A stretch of DNA of 64,000 nt from Propionibacteriales bacterium (lineage in GTDB: Bacteria > Actinomycetota > Actinomycetes > Propionibacteriales > Nocardioidaceae): assembly GCA_026392465.1 (NCBI GenBank), contig JAPLCA010000038.1, positions 176,809-240,808 on the forward strand, read 5' to 3'. Made by a program: the position numbers and the translations under genes. Below, in pieces: positions 57,128 through 64,000 of the stretch (within the stretch, counting starts at the first letter, position 1; each line of letters starts with the position of its first letter). The notes under the pieces were generated by a model, which saw only the letters and a program-made list of their open reading frames with translations, searched no databases and was not told the origin of the DNA.

Positions 57128-57826
57128 TCAGACCCAGATCGGGGCGCCGTCGGCCGGGTCCTCCGGGAGCCGGACGGCGGTGCCCTGCGCGACCCGACGC
57201 GCCGACCACGCGGCGGCGCCGGCGTCGAGGAGGTCGTCCAGGCCGGCGCCCCGGGGCGCGACGAGCGGGAGTCCGAGCCCGACCTCGGCGAGCAGGGCGC
57301 GACGTCGCGCGGCGCCGTCCGCGGTCTTCTTGCGCTCCAGCAGCGGCTCGCCCGCGAGGGTGGCGAAGCTCGACTCCGGGTGCACCTCCTCCACACGGAC
57401 GCCCGGCGCGCCGGCGAGCCACGCGCGAGCGTCGCGGATGGCCGGGAACAGCCCGAAGGCCTGACGGCTCAGCCCCAGCCCCATCGCCTCGCGGTTGAGC
57501 CGGTTCGCCTCCGCGTAGTCGGAGGCGTCGATCGCGGCCGAGGACGGGGACCCGAACACGGTCGACGCCCGACCCGGCAGCCGTCGACGTGCCTCGCGCT
57601 CCGCGGCCCGCGGCGCGTCCGTCGGCAGGTGGAGGGGGATGTCGACGCCCACCACGTCGACCGGTCCGTGCGCGGCCACGAGACCCCCGACGAGGTCGCC
57701 GAGCATCCCGGCCACGTGCACCGACGTCCCGCCATCGGCGGACCAGCGCACGCCCACCCAGCCGGCACGGCACCCGTCGACGCCGATCACGGCCGCGGCG
57801 GAGGGGGTCGGGGCGGGCGAGGTCAC
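57128..57826 (-). CDS. DUF429 family protein
   Basis: 232 residues of the RNase H-like DUF429 family: VIGVDGCRAGWVGV near 13-26, VVGVDIPLHLP near 58, an EVHPESSFATLAG segment near 148 and an acidic GLDDLLDA near 200. Function unknown; a nuclease activity is suggested by the fold only. Ends 1 base from the convergent SGNH gene. GTG start with a CACGAT 6 bases upstream on its strand. Confidence 0.82.
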   Translation of the reverse strand: MTSPAPTPSAAAVIGVDGCRAGWVGVRWSADGGTSVHVAGMLGDLVGGLVAAHGPVDVVGVDIPLHLPTDAPRAAEREARRRLPGRASTVFGSPSSAAIDASDYAEANRLNREAMGLGLSRQAFGLFPAIRDARAWLAGAPGVRVEEVHPESSFATLAGEPLLERKKTADGAARRRALLAEVGLGLPLVAPRGAGLDDLLDAGAAAWSARRVAQGTAVRLPEDPADGAPIWV

Positions 57827-57832
57827 GGCTGC

Positions 57833-57838
57833 ATCGTG
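57833..57838 (-). promoter_or_regulatory. -10-like hexamer before the DUF429 gene
   Basis: Minus-strand CACGAT, 6 bases upstream of the GTG at 57826. Confidence 0.35.
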
Positions 57839-57882
57839 GCACGGAGGGCTCGTGGCGGCCCGGTTCCGTGGGCGTCGGACGG

Positions 57883-57888
57883 CAGAAT
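57883..57888 (+). promoter_or_regulatory. -10-like hexamer before recO
   Basis: CAGAAT, 6 bases before the GTG at 57895. The spacer GGGGGA could alternatively act as a very close ribosome-binding site. Confidence 0.35.
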
Positions 57889-57894
57889 GGGGGA

Positions 57895-58623
57895 GTGAGC
57901 CTCTTCCGCGACCAAGGTGTGGTGCTCCGCACCCACAAGCTGGGCGAGGCCGACCGGATCATCACGCTGCTCACGCGTCAGCGCGGCCTGGTCCGTGCTG
58001 CCGCGAAGGGGGTGCGCAAGACGTCGTCGCGGTTCGGCGGACGTCTCGAGCCGTTCATGCACGTCGACCTCCAGCTCGCCGAGGGGCGCACGCTCGACGT
58101 CATCACCCAGGTGGTCACCCTCTCGGCGTTCGCCCGCGACCTCGGCCTCGACTACCCGGCCTACACCGCCGGCACCGCCATCCTCGAGACGGCGGAGCGG
58201 CTGACGCCCCACGACGGCGAGCCGGCCGTGCAGCAGTACCAGCTGCTCGTGGGCGCCCTCGCCGCGCTGTCCGCGCGGCGACAGCCGCCGAGCACGCTGC
58301 TCGACTCCTACCAGCTGCGGGCCCTGGCGGTCGCCGGCTACGCGCCGAGCTTCTCGGCATGCGCCCGGTGCGGGCTGGAGGGTCCGCACCGCAACCTGCA
58401 CGTCCCGTCCGGCGGCGTGCTGTGCGACGGCTGCCGGCTCCCGGGCTCGTCGGCACCCCCGGCCGTCACCCTCACGCTGCTCGCGGCGCTGCTCGCGGGC
58501 GACTGGCCCGTCGTCGAGCAGGCCGACGACCGCACCCGACGTGAGGCCGCCGGTATCGTCAGCGCGTACCTGTCGTGGCACCTGGAGCACGGACTGCGCT
58601 CCATGGGGCACGTCGACCGCTGA
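57895..58623 (+). CDS. recO: DNA repair protein RecO
   Basis: 242 residues: N-terminal OB fold (about 1-80, [19 protein letters not shown]), helical domain and a zinc-binding site with CARC near 153 and CDGC near 175. RecO loads RecA on SSB-coated DNA in the RecFOR pathway. The recO-uppS order is conserved in actinobacteria. The GTG at 57895 is chosen for its family N-terminus. Confidence 0.95.
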   Translation: MSLFRDQGVVLRTHKLGEADRIITLLTRQRGLVRAAAKGVRKTSSRFGGRLEPFMHVDLQLAEGRTLDVITQVVTLSAFARDLGLDYPAYTAGTAILETAERLTPHDGEPAVQQYQLLVGALAALSARRQPPSTLLDSYQLRALAVAGYAPSFSACARCGLEGPHRNLHVPSGGVLCDGCRLPGSSAPPAVTLTLLAALLAGDWPVVEQADDRTRREAAGIVSAYLSWHLEHGLRSMGHVDR

Positions 58624-58639
58624 GAAACGCCCTGGAGCC

Positions 58640-59434
58640 ATGACCCCCGCACCCCGACGTCCCCCGAGCGCCCGCCCGGCGCCGCGCGCACCCGAGCCGC
58701 ACCCGTCCGGGGCGCGACCGCCGCAGCTCGAGCCGCACCAGGTGCCGCGCCACGTCGCGGTCGTCATGGACGGCAACGGACGCTGGGCCAAGGAGCGCGG
58801 CCTGCCCCGCACCGAGGGTCACAAGCGCGGCGAGTTCGCGCTGCTCGACGTCGTCAAGGGGGCCATCGAGCTCGGTATCGAGGCGGTCAGCGTGTACGCG
58901 TTCTCCACCGAGAACTGGAAGCGCTCGCCGGAGGAGGTGCGCTTCCTCATGGGCTTCAACCGCGACGTCGTGCACCGTCGCCGCGACGAGATGCACGAGC
59001 TCGGCGTCCGGGTGCGCTGGGCCGGTCGTCCGCGGCGGCTGTGGCGCAGCGTCATCAACGAGCTCGAGCACGCCGAGCGGCTCACACGGCACAACGACAC
59101 CCTCAGCCTGACCATGTGCGTCAACTACGGCGGACGCGCCGAGATCGCCGACGCCGCCGCGGCCCTCGCGCGCGACGTCAAGGCCGGGAAGGTCGACCCC
59201 GAGCGAGTCACCGAGCGCACCTTCGCCCGCTACCTCGACGAGCCCGACCTGCCCGACGTCGATCTCTTCTGGCGCACGTCCGGCGAGCAGCGCACGAGCA
59301 ACTTCCTGCCGTGGCAGTCGGCCTACGCCGAGCTGGTGTTCTCCGACATCGCCTGGCCCGACGTCGACCGGCTCGCCCTGTGGGCGGCGGTCGAGGAGTA
59401 CGCCCGACGTCAACGACGGTTCGGATCGGCATGA
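58640..59434 (+). CDS. uppS: Isoprenyl transferase (polyprenyl diphosphate synthase)
   Basis: 264 residues of the cis-prenyltransferase family. Catalytic Asp44 in [12 protein letters not shown], then the FSTENWKRS segment near 91 and the late [15 protein letters not shown] near 215-229. Makes long-chain polyprenyl diphosphate, the carrier lipid for peptidoglycan and galactan assembly. The Pro-rich N-terminal 35 residues are a disordered-looking extension. TGGAG precedes the ATG. Confidence 0.95.
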   Translation: MTPAPRRPPSARPAPRAPEPHPSGARPPQLEPHQVPRHVAVVMDGNGRWAKERGLPRTEGHKRGEFALLDVVKGAIELGIEAVSVYAFSTENWKRSPEEVRFLMGFNRDVVHRRRDEMHELGVRVRWAGRPRRLWRSVINELEHAERLTRHNDTLSLTMCVNYGGRAEIADAAAALARDVKAGKVDPERVTERTFARYLDEPDLPDVDLFWRTSGEQRTSNFLPWQSAYAELVFSDIAWPDVDRLALWAAVEEYARRQRRFGSA

Positions 59435-59454
59435 CCGGACGAGAAGGAATCCCT

Positions 59455-59901
59455 GTGCGAGGACCGAAGGCGTCGCCACGCCGCCTGCTGACCGACTGGA
59501 CCACCCCCGCCGGCGTGGCGGGGGACGGTCTGGCGGCGCTCGTCGCCGCGGCCGACTCCGTGGCCGATGCGATCCACCTGGCCACGCTCGGCTACGAGGT
59601 GTTCGTGCTCGACCCGGTCACCCCGGACGCCGCCGCCCCGCCCCCCGTGCACGTGGTCGACCTCGCCGCCGGCGACCTCCCCGACGCCTGGCACGGACGC
59701 TTCGCGCTCGTCGTCGCTGACGCGGCGACGTCGGCGCAGGTCGTCCCGTGCGTGGCCGAGGCGGGTCTGCTGGTCGTCGTCGACGACGCGCCGGTCCCGC
59801 CCGATCTCGCGCCCGGGCTCGTGGAGGTCGTGGTCGAGGTCGGGCCCGACCCGGACGCCCCGTCCGTCGAGCGCTTCCGCGCGGTGCACGCCCGACTCTG
59901 A
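59455..59901 (+). CDS. Hypothetical protein after uppS
   Basis: 148 residues (156 if the ATG at 59431, which overlaps the uppS stop, is used). GAAGGAAT at about the right distance favours the GTG at 59455. No family recognised; it has no membrane segment and shows alternating short hydrophobic strands and Asp/Pro-rich loops. Operon position with recO-uppS is its only functional clue. Confidence 0.55.
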   Translation: MRGPKASPRRLLTDWTTPAGVAGDGLAALVAAADSVADAIHLATLGYEVFVLDPVTPDAAAPPPVHVVDLAAGDLPDAWHGRFALVVADAATSAQVVPCVAEAGLLVVVDDAPVPPDLAPGLVEVVVEVGPDPDAPSVERFRAVHARL

Positions 59902-59912
59902 CCCGCGTCTTC

Positions 59913-59918
59913 TACGAT
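59913..59918 (+). promoter_or_regulatory. -10 hexamer of a likely leaderless promoter (cyclophilin lipoprotein)
   Basis: TACGAT, 6 bases before the ATG at 59925. Confidence 0.55.
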
Positions 59919-59924
59919 CCCGTC

Positions 59925-60593
59925 ATGCGCCTGCGTCGAACTGCCGTCCTGCTCGCCCTCACCGCCTCCGTCGCCCTCAGCGGCTGCGGTGGTGACGACT
60001 CGCCCAGCTCGAAGGACGACGCCGACGGGTCGGCGTCGTCGGGCGCGTGCGACTGGGTGCGCGGGGGAGAGGCGGCCAAGAAGGTCGACCTGCCCGCGGC
60101 CGACGCGAAGCCGGCGACCTCGGTCGTCCTCACGATCAACGGCGCGGAGGTGCCGGTCGAGCTGAACACGAAGGCACCCTGCGCCGCGACGTCGTTCACC
60201 TCGCTCGCCGAGCAGGGCTACTACGACGACGCGCCCTGCAGCCGCGTGAGCGACCCCGCCCAGGTGCCCTACGGCATCGTCCAGTGCGGCGACCCGACCG
60301 GGACGGGCAGCGGCGGTCCCGGCTACTCCTTCGCCGACGAGCTGACGGGTGGTGAGACCTACCCGGCGGGCAGCGTCGCGATGGCGAACGCCGGCCCCGA
60401 CACGAACGGGTCGCAGTTCTTCCTGAACTTCGCGGACTCGCAGTTCCCGCCGGACTACACGGTGCTCGGCACCATCTCGCCCGAGGGGATGGCGGCGCTG
60501 AAGAAGGTCGCGGCCGTGGGCGCCGAGGGTGGCGTGGGTGACGGCGCGCCCGCGAAGCCGATCACGATCGAGTCGGCCCGTCCGGTCGAGTAG
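59925..60593 (+). CDS. Lipoprotein cyclophilin-type peptidyl-prolyl isomerase
   Basis: 222 residues. Lipoprotein signal with lipobox LSGC (Cys at about 22), a short Ser/Asp-rich linker and a cyclophilin domain (about 65-222) with family segments SFTSLAEQGYYDDAPCSR, GYSFADEL and MANAGPDTNGSQFFLNF. The typical catalytic Phe and Arg are partly altered in the first segment, so activity is uncertain. Acts outside the membrane in protein folding. Confidence 0.88.
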   Translation: MRLRRTAVLLALTASVALSGCGGDDSPSSKDDADGSASSGACDWVRGGEAAKKVDLPAADAKPATSVVLTINGAEVPVELNTKAPCAATSFTSLAEQGYYDDAPCSRVSDPAQVPYGIVQCGDPTGTGSGGPGYSFADELTGGETYPAGSVAMANAGPDTNGSQFFLNFADSQFPPDYTVLGTISPEGMAALKKVAAVGAEGGVGDGAPAKPITIESARPVE

Positions 60594-60610
60594 CCCGGGC
60601 CCCCGCTCGG

Positions 60611-60616
60611 TAGGGT
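60611..60616 (+). promoter_or_regulatory. -10 hexamer of a likely leaderless promoter (FAH-family gene)
   Basis: TAGGGT, 6 bases before the ATG at 60623. Confidence 0.55.
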
Positions 60617-60622
60617 CGGGGC

Positions 60623-61402
60623 ATGCGTGTTGCGAGGTTCGCGGGGGACGACGACCCCCGATTCGGTCTGGTCGGCGACGAGGACGGGACGCCCACGATC
60701 GCCGTCCTGAAGGGTGACCCGCTGTACGCGGGGTACGAGCTGACGGGACAGAAGATCGCCGTCGACGACGTGCGGCTGCTGGCGCCGGTCATCCCGCGCA
60801 GCAAGGTCGTGTGCGTCGGCAAGAACTACGTCGCGCACGCCGCCGAGATGGGCGGCGAGGTGCCGGCGGAGCCGCTGGTCTTCCTCAAGCCCAACACCAG
60901 CGTCGTGGGTCCGGGCGACCCCGTCGTCTACCCGGCGCAGAGCTCGGAGGTGCACCACGAGGCCGAGCTGGCCGTGGTCATCGGACGGATCTGCAAGGAC
61001 GTCGCCGTCGAGGACGTCGACAAGGTCGTGTTCGGCTACACCGCCGCGAACGACGTCACCGCCCGCGACCTCCAGCGCACCGACGGCCAGTGGGCCCGCG
61101 CGAAGGGCTTCGACACCTTCTGCCCGCTGGGCCCCTGGATCGAGACCAACCTCGACCCCGCCGACCTGCGGGTCACCTGCGAGGTGGGTGGTGAGCTGCG
61201 TCAGGACGGTCGCACGAGCGACATGGTCTTCTCCGTGGCCGACATCGTCGCCTACGTCTCCTCCTTCATGACGCTGCTGCCCGGCGACGTCATCCTCACC
61301 GGCACGCCCGAGGGCGTCGGCCCCGTCCAGGTGGGCGACACGGTGAGCGTGACCGTCGAGGGCATCGGCACCCTCTCCAACCAGGTGGTCTCCCATGACT
61401 GA
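60623..61402 (+). CDS. Fumarylacetoacetate hydrolase family protein
   Basis: 259 residues. N-terminal small domain, then the FAH core with [16 protein letters not shown] near 65-80, the metal-binding [14 protein letters not shown] (about 112-125) and the late [10 protein letters not shown]. Members hydrolyse or decarboxylate beta-diketo acids such as oxaloacetate or acylpyruvates; substrate here unknown. It overlaps gltX by 8 bases, a gene pair common in actinobacteria. Confidence 0.92.
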   Translation: MRVARFAGDDDPRFGLVGDEDGTPTIAVLKGDPLYAGYELTGQKIAVDDVRLLAPVIPRSKVVCVGKNYVAHAAEMGGEVPAEPLVFLKPNTSVVGPGDPVVYPAQSSEVHHEAELAVVIGRICKDVAVEDVDKVVFGYTAANDVTARDLQRTDGQWARAKGFDTFCPLGPWIETNLDPADLRVTCEVGGELRQDGRTSDMVFSVADIVAYVSSFMTLLPGDVILTGTPEGVGPVQVGDTVSVTVEGIGTLSNQVVSHD

Positions 61403-62948
61403 CAGTCCCCTCGTCGCGCGTGACGTCAGTACCGCGTCGATCCCGACGATCGATGACGACGTCCCCGTCGTGGCCCGGTTCTGTCCCTCGCCCACCGGCA
61501 ACCCGCACGTCGGCATGGCCCGCACGGCCCTGTTCAGCTGGGCGTACGCGCGGCACCGCGGCGGTCGCTTCGTCTTCCGGATCGAGGACACCGACGCGAG
61601 CCGCGACAGCGAGGAGTCCTACGACCTGCTCGTCGACGTCATGCGCTGGCTGGGCCTGGACTGGGACGAGGGCGTCGAGGTCGGCGGCCCGAACGGGCCC
61701 TACCGCCAGAGCCAGCGGATGGACGTGTACGCCGACGTCGCGCAGCGTCTGCTCGACGCCGGTCTCGCGTACAAGGCGTACGACACCGCCGAGGAGCTGG
61801 AGCAGCGTCGTGACGCGGCCCGCGCGGCGGGTCGCCCGAGCGGCTACGACGGCCTGCACCGCGACCTCACCCCCGAGCAGCAGGCGGCCTACGAGGCCGA
61901 GGGTCGCCAGCCGGTGATCCGCTTCAAGATGCCCGCCAAGGACTGGACGTTCGACGACCTCGTGCGCGGCCCGATCACCTTCGGCGCCGACAACGTGCAG
62001 GACTTCGTCATCGTCCGCGCCAACGGCCAGCCGCTCTACACGCTCACCAACCCGACGGACGACGCGCTCATGGGCATCACGCACGTCCTGCGCGGGGAGG
62101 ACATCCTCAGCTCGACACCGCGCCAGATCGCGATGTACGAGGCGTTCGCGCAGATCGGTCTCGGTCACGGCATGGTCCCGCGTTTCGGGCACCTGCCGTA
62201 CGTGACGGGCGCGGGCAACAAGAAGCTGTCGAAGCGCGACCCGGAGTCGAACCTGCTCGGCTACCGCGACCAGGGCTTCCTCGCCGAGGGGCTCCTGAAC
62301 TACCTGGCGCTGCTCGGCTGGTCGCTCCCGGCCGTCGACGGCGTCGAGAAGGACGTCTTCACGCTGGCGGAGATGGTCGAGGCGTTCGAGATCTCCCGGG
62401 TGAACCCGAACCCCGCTCGGTTCGACCTGAAGAAGTGCGAGGCGATCAACGGCGACCACGTCCGACTGCTGTCGGACGAGGAGCTCCGCGCCCGTCTGGT
62501 GCCGTTCTTCGTGGAGGAGGGCCTGGTGCAGGACCCGCCGACGGAGTCGGAGGCGGCGATGCTGGCGGCGGCCGTGCCGCTCGTGCACGAGCGGATGGCG
62601 CTGCTCACCGAGGCGGTGGCGATGTTGCGCTTCCTGTTCGTCGACGACGCCGTCTTCACGATCGACGAGGCCGACGCCGCCAAGCAGCTGGACGAGAAGG
62701 GTCTCGACGTGGTCCGCGCCGCGCTCGCGGCGCTGGAGTCGATCGGCTCGACGGTGGAGTGGTCGACGCCGACGATCGAGGGGGCGCTGCGCGCGGCGCT
62801 GATCGATGACCTCGGTCTCAAGCCTCGGGTCGCGTTCGGGCCGGTACGGGTGGCTGCGACGGGCAGCCGGATCTCCCCGCCGCTGTTCGAGTCGCTCGAG
62901 CTGCTGGGCCGCACGCGCACCCTGGAGCGGCTGCGAGCCGTCCTCTGA
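61395..62948 (+). CDS. gltX: Glutamyl-tRNA synthetase
   Basis: 517-residue class I synthetase. HIGH motif in [15 protein letters not shown] (about 29-43), KMSKS loop as KLSKRD near 276, and the C-terminal anticodon-binding domain. In actinobacteria the non-discriminating form also charges tRNA-Gln for later amidation. Two tRNA-Glu genes and one tRNA-Gln gene lie just downstream, so charging enzyme and its substrates are clustered. Confidence 0.95.
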   Translation: MTDSPLVARDVSTASIPTIDDDVPVVARFCPSPTGNPHVGMARTALFSWAYARHRGGRFVFRIEDTDASRDSEESYDLLVDVMRWLGLDWDEGVEVGGPNGPYRQSQRMDVYADVAQRLLDAGLAYKAYDTAEELEQRRDAARAAGRPSGYDGLHRDLTPEQQAAYEAEGRQPVIRFKMPAKDWTFDDLVRGPITFGADNVQDFVIVRANGQPLYTLTNPTDDALMGITHVLRGEDILSSTPRQIAMYEAFAQIGLGHGMVPRFGHLPYVTGAGNKKLSKRDPESNLLGYRDQGFLAEGLLNYLALLGWSLPAVDGVEKDVFTLAEMVEAFEISRVNPNPARFDLKKCEAINGDHVRLLSDEELRARLVPFFVEEGLVQDPPTESEAAMLAAAVPLVHERMALLTEAVAMLRFLFVDDAVFTIDEADAAKQLDEKGLDVVRAALAALESIGSTVEWSTPTIEGALRAALIDDLGLKPRVAFGPVRVAATGSRISPPLFESLELLGRTRTLERLRAVL

Positions 62949-62977
62949 GGCCGTCCGGCGTCGCCCCGGGACCCGGT

Positions 62978-63007
62978 TTGAGAGTCCGAGACGACGTCGG
63001 GTAAGGT
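62978..63007 (+). promoter_or_regulatory. Promoter of the tRNA cluster
   Basis: TTGAGA (62978-62983), 18-base spacer, TAAGGT (63002-63007). Transcription would start about 40 bases before the first tRNA. Confidence 0.7.
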
Positions 63008-63056
63008 TTCTCCCTGGTTCGGACACCGGTCGAGAGAGCGGGATCCGATACCCCCA

Positions 63057-63128
63057 TGGGGTATGGTGTAATTGGCAACACAGCGGTTTCTGGTACCGCC
63101 ATTCTAGGTTCGAGTCCTAGTACCCCAG
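63057..63128 (+). tRNA. tRNA-Gln(CTG)
   Basis: Full cloverleaf: acceptor TGGGGTA/TACCCCA, anticodon stem GCGGT/ACCGC with loop TTCTGGT and anticodon CTG (63090-63092), T arm with TTCGAGT loop, discriminator G. CCA is not encoded. Confidence 0.95.
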
Positions 63129-63155
63129 CGAAGATCGGGTTTGCGCCCGGTCCGC

Positions 63156-63228
63156 GCCCCGTTGGTCTAGCGGTTATGACGCCGCCCTCTCAAGGCGGAG
63201 ATCGCCGGTTCGAATCCGGTACGGGGTA
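63156..63228 (+). tRNA. tRNA-Glu(CTC), copy 1
   Basis: Acceptor GCCCCGT/ACGGGGT (first pair G·U), anticodon stem CCGCC/GGCGG with loop CTCTCAA and anticodon CTC, T loop TTCGAAT. CCA is not encoded. Confidence 0.94.
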
Positions 63229-63289
63229 CGAGACAGTCCGTCCGCGCCTCGGCGCGGCAGCACTGCTCACATGGTCCCTCGTGGACCGT

Positions 63290-63365
63290 GGCCCCGTTGT
63301 GTAGCGGCCTAGCACGCCGCCCTCTCAAGGCGGTAGCGCGGGTTCGAATCCCGTCGGGGCTACCA
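63290..63365 (+). tRNA. tRNA-Glu(CTC), copy 2, with encoded CCA
   Basis: Acceptor GGCCCCG/CGGGGCT (first pair G·U), same anticodon arm as copy 1 but a different D arm and T stem. Mature body 63290-63362; CCA is encoded at 63363-63365. Confidence 0.9.
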
Positions 63366-63373
63366 GCACCAGC

Positions 63374-63406
63374 CCAGACCCCTCGGCCCTCGGCCGGGGG
63401 GTCTGG
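63374..63406 (+). terminator. Terminator of the tRNA cluster
   Basis: 15-bp stem (one T·G pair; 63374-63388 with 63392-63406), 3-base loop, followed by TGCTTTCC. Starts 9 bases after the last tRNA. Confidence 0.8.
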
Positions 63407-63420
63407 TGCTTTCCCCCGCT

Positions 63421-63866
63421 CGTCCTGCGGCTGCGTTGGTGCGGCTTCTCGGTCGGGTGGGGGTGCGCTGTGCGGGTTCTCGGTCGGGTGGGGCTGCGTT
63501 GGCGTGGCTTCTCGATCGGGTGGGGCTGCGCTGGCGCGGCTTCTCGTGGAGGTGGTCTCCGAAAGGGCCTCGACCGGGCAGCTGGCGGGCCGGTGGTCTG
63601 GGTTCCCGGGCTGCGGCTCGCGTAGAACGCAAGTTTCTGCGTTCGTGCGTGCCGGCGGTGGATCTGCCACCTTCTGAGCGCTCTTCAGGTGGCAGATCCA
63701 CCGCTGACGGGTCCAGGGGTGTGAAGGATTCTTCCTTCTCGTGGAACGGTCCACGAGAAGGAAGAATCCTTCGTCTCCCCGACGCAAAGGGCACCCAAGA
63801 TTCTGCATTCGCGCGTTGAGATCGGAACGCTTCTGCGTTCACGACGGGATCCCGTAGCCAACGCAG
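63421..63866. repeat. Large nested palindromic element, copy 2, interrupted by an IS
   Basis: Same order as the 7946-8660 copy: four outer 32-base units (the last two at 63486-63517 and 63518-63549), left 65-base arm (63557-63622), hairpin 1 (63655-63704), central hairpin (63724-63771) and a degenerate hairpin 3 (63833-63866). The right half is absent because an insertion sequence starts at about 63867; it may continue beyond the window. Confidence 0.85.
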
Positions 63867-64000
63867 GGTGGTCTCAACCGGTAGTTGCAAGACGATGTGA
63901 CTACTGGAGGTGGGCGATGTCTGGTTCTCGGTTGGTCGAGGGTGAGCGGTGGGTGATCGAGCGTGGTCTGGAGGCGGGGCTGACGCAGGGGCAGATCGCA
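63867..64000 (+). mobile_element. Left end of an IS30-type insertion sequence (partial)
   Basis: The palindrome sequence stops after ACGCAG and is replaced by GGTGGTCTCAACCGGTAGTT, which resembles terminal repeats of IS30-family elements, followed about 50 bases later by a transposase-like start. The right end lies outside the window. Confidence 0.6.
63917..64000 (+). CDS. IS30 family transposase, N-terminal fragment (cut by window end)
   Basis: 28 codons, MSGSRLVEGERWVIERG then LEAGLTQGQIA, running off the end. The ERWVIERGLEAGLTQGQIA pattern (in two pieces) matches the helix-turn-helix start of actinobacterial IS30 transposases. GGAGGTG lies 4 bases before the ATG. Assignment rests on few residues and the terminal sequence upstream. 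Confidence 0.6.
   Translation, partial: MSGSRLVEGERWVIERGLEAGLTQGQIA

Overview
The window is chromosomal DNA of a high-GC Gram-positive bacterium. Core gene order (leuS, degV, comEA-comEC, holA, rpsT, lepA, hemW, hrcA-dnaJ, phoH-ybeY-corC-like-era, leuA, recO-uppS, gltX-tRNA) is actinobacterial. GlfT2-like and GlfT1-like galactofuranosyltransferases, DUF3097, DUF1206 and a leuA attenuator fit. Nocardioidaceae (Aeromicrobium-like) is my best guess, from gene content only. Sixty-base samples of ordinary genes run near 70% GC.

Layout. 1-5.9 kb is a cell-surface polymer cluster: pyruvyl transferase (cut by the window edge), flippase-like protein, GlfT2, IspD/TarI-type cytidylyltransferase and GlfT1-like enzyme. 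5.9-7.9 kb is a Trk/Ktr potassium uptake pair. 7.9-8.7 kb holds no gene but a large nested palindrome. 8.75-10.7 kb is a sodium:solute symporter with a small membrane partner. 10.8-23.0 kb is translation, competence and replication housekeeping. 23.05-24.83 kb is a two-gene AT-richer island (OLD/RecF-like ATPase plus DUF4276 TOPRIM-like protein) between lepA and a long-chain acyl-CoA ligase. 25-37.3 kb runs from hemW through the heat-shock regulator hrcA (with a CIRCE operator), dnaJ, phoH and ybeY to era. 37.3-49.7 kb is accessory metabolism: acylphosphatase, PHP phosphoesterase, a MoxR/DUF58/transglutaminase operon, a malonate module (matB, matC-like carrier, IclR regulator) and a glutathionyl-hydroquinone-reductase-like protein. 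49.7-51.6 kb is leuA with a leader peptide. 51.9-55.7 kb is a three-gene lysine catabolic operon ending in a 2-oxoadipate dioxygenase. 56-63 kb is an SGNH hydrolase, recO, uppS, cyclophilin, FAH-family hydrolase, gltX and three tRNA genes. The last 600 bases hold a second copy of the 8-kb palindrome, interrupted by the left end of an IS30-type insertion sequence.

Two themes cut across the window. First, at least 18 genes have a TANNNT/CANNNT hexamer exactly 6-7 bases upstream of the start codon, the layout expected for leaderless mRNAs; this was used to choose starts. Second, gene-free stretches are occupied by at least four unrelated palindromic repeat families, the largest about 715 bases long with 32-base satellite arms and three internal hairpins. 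The palindrome and the ATPase/DUF4276 island are the least explained parts of the window.
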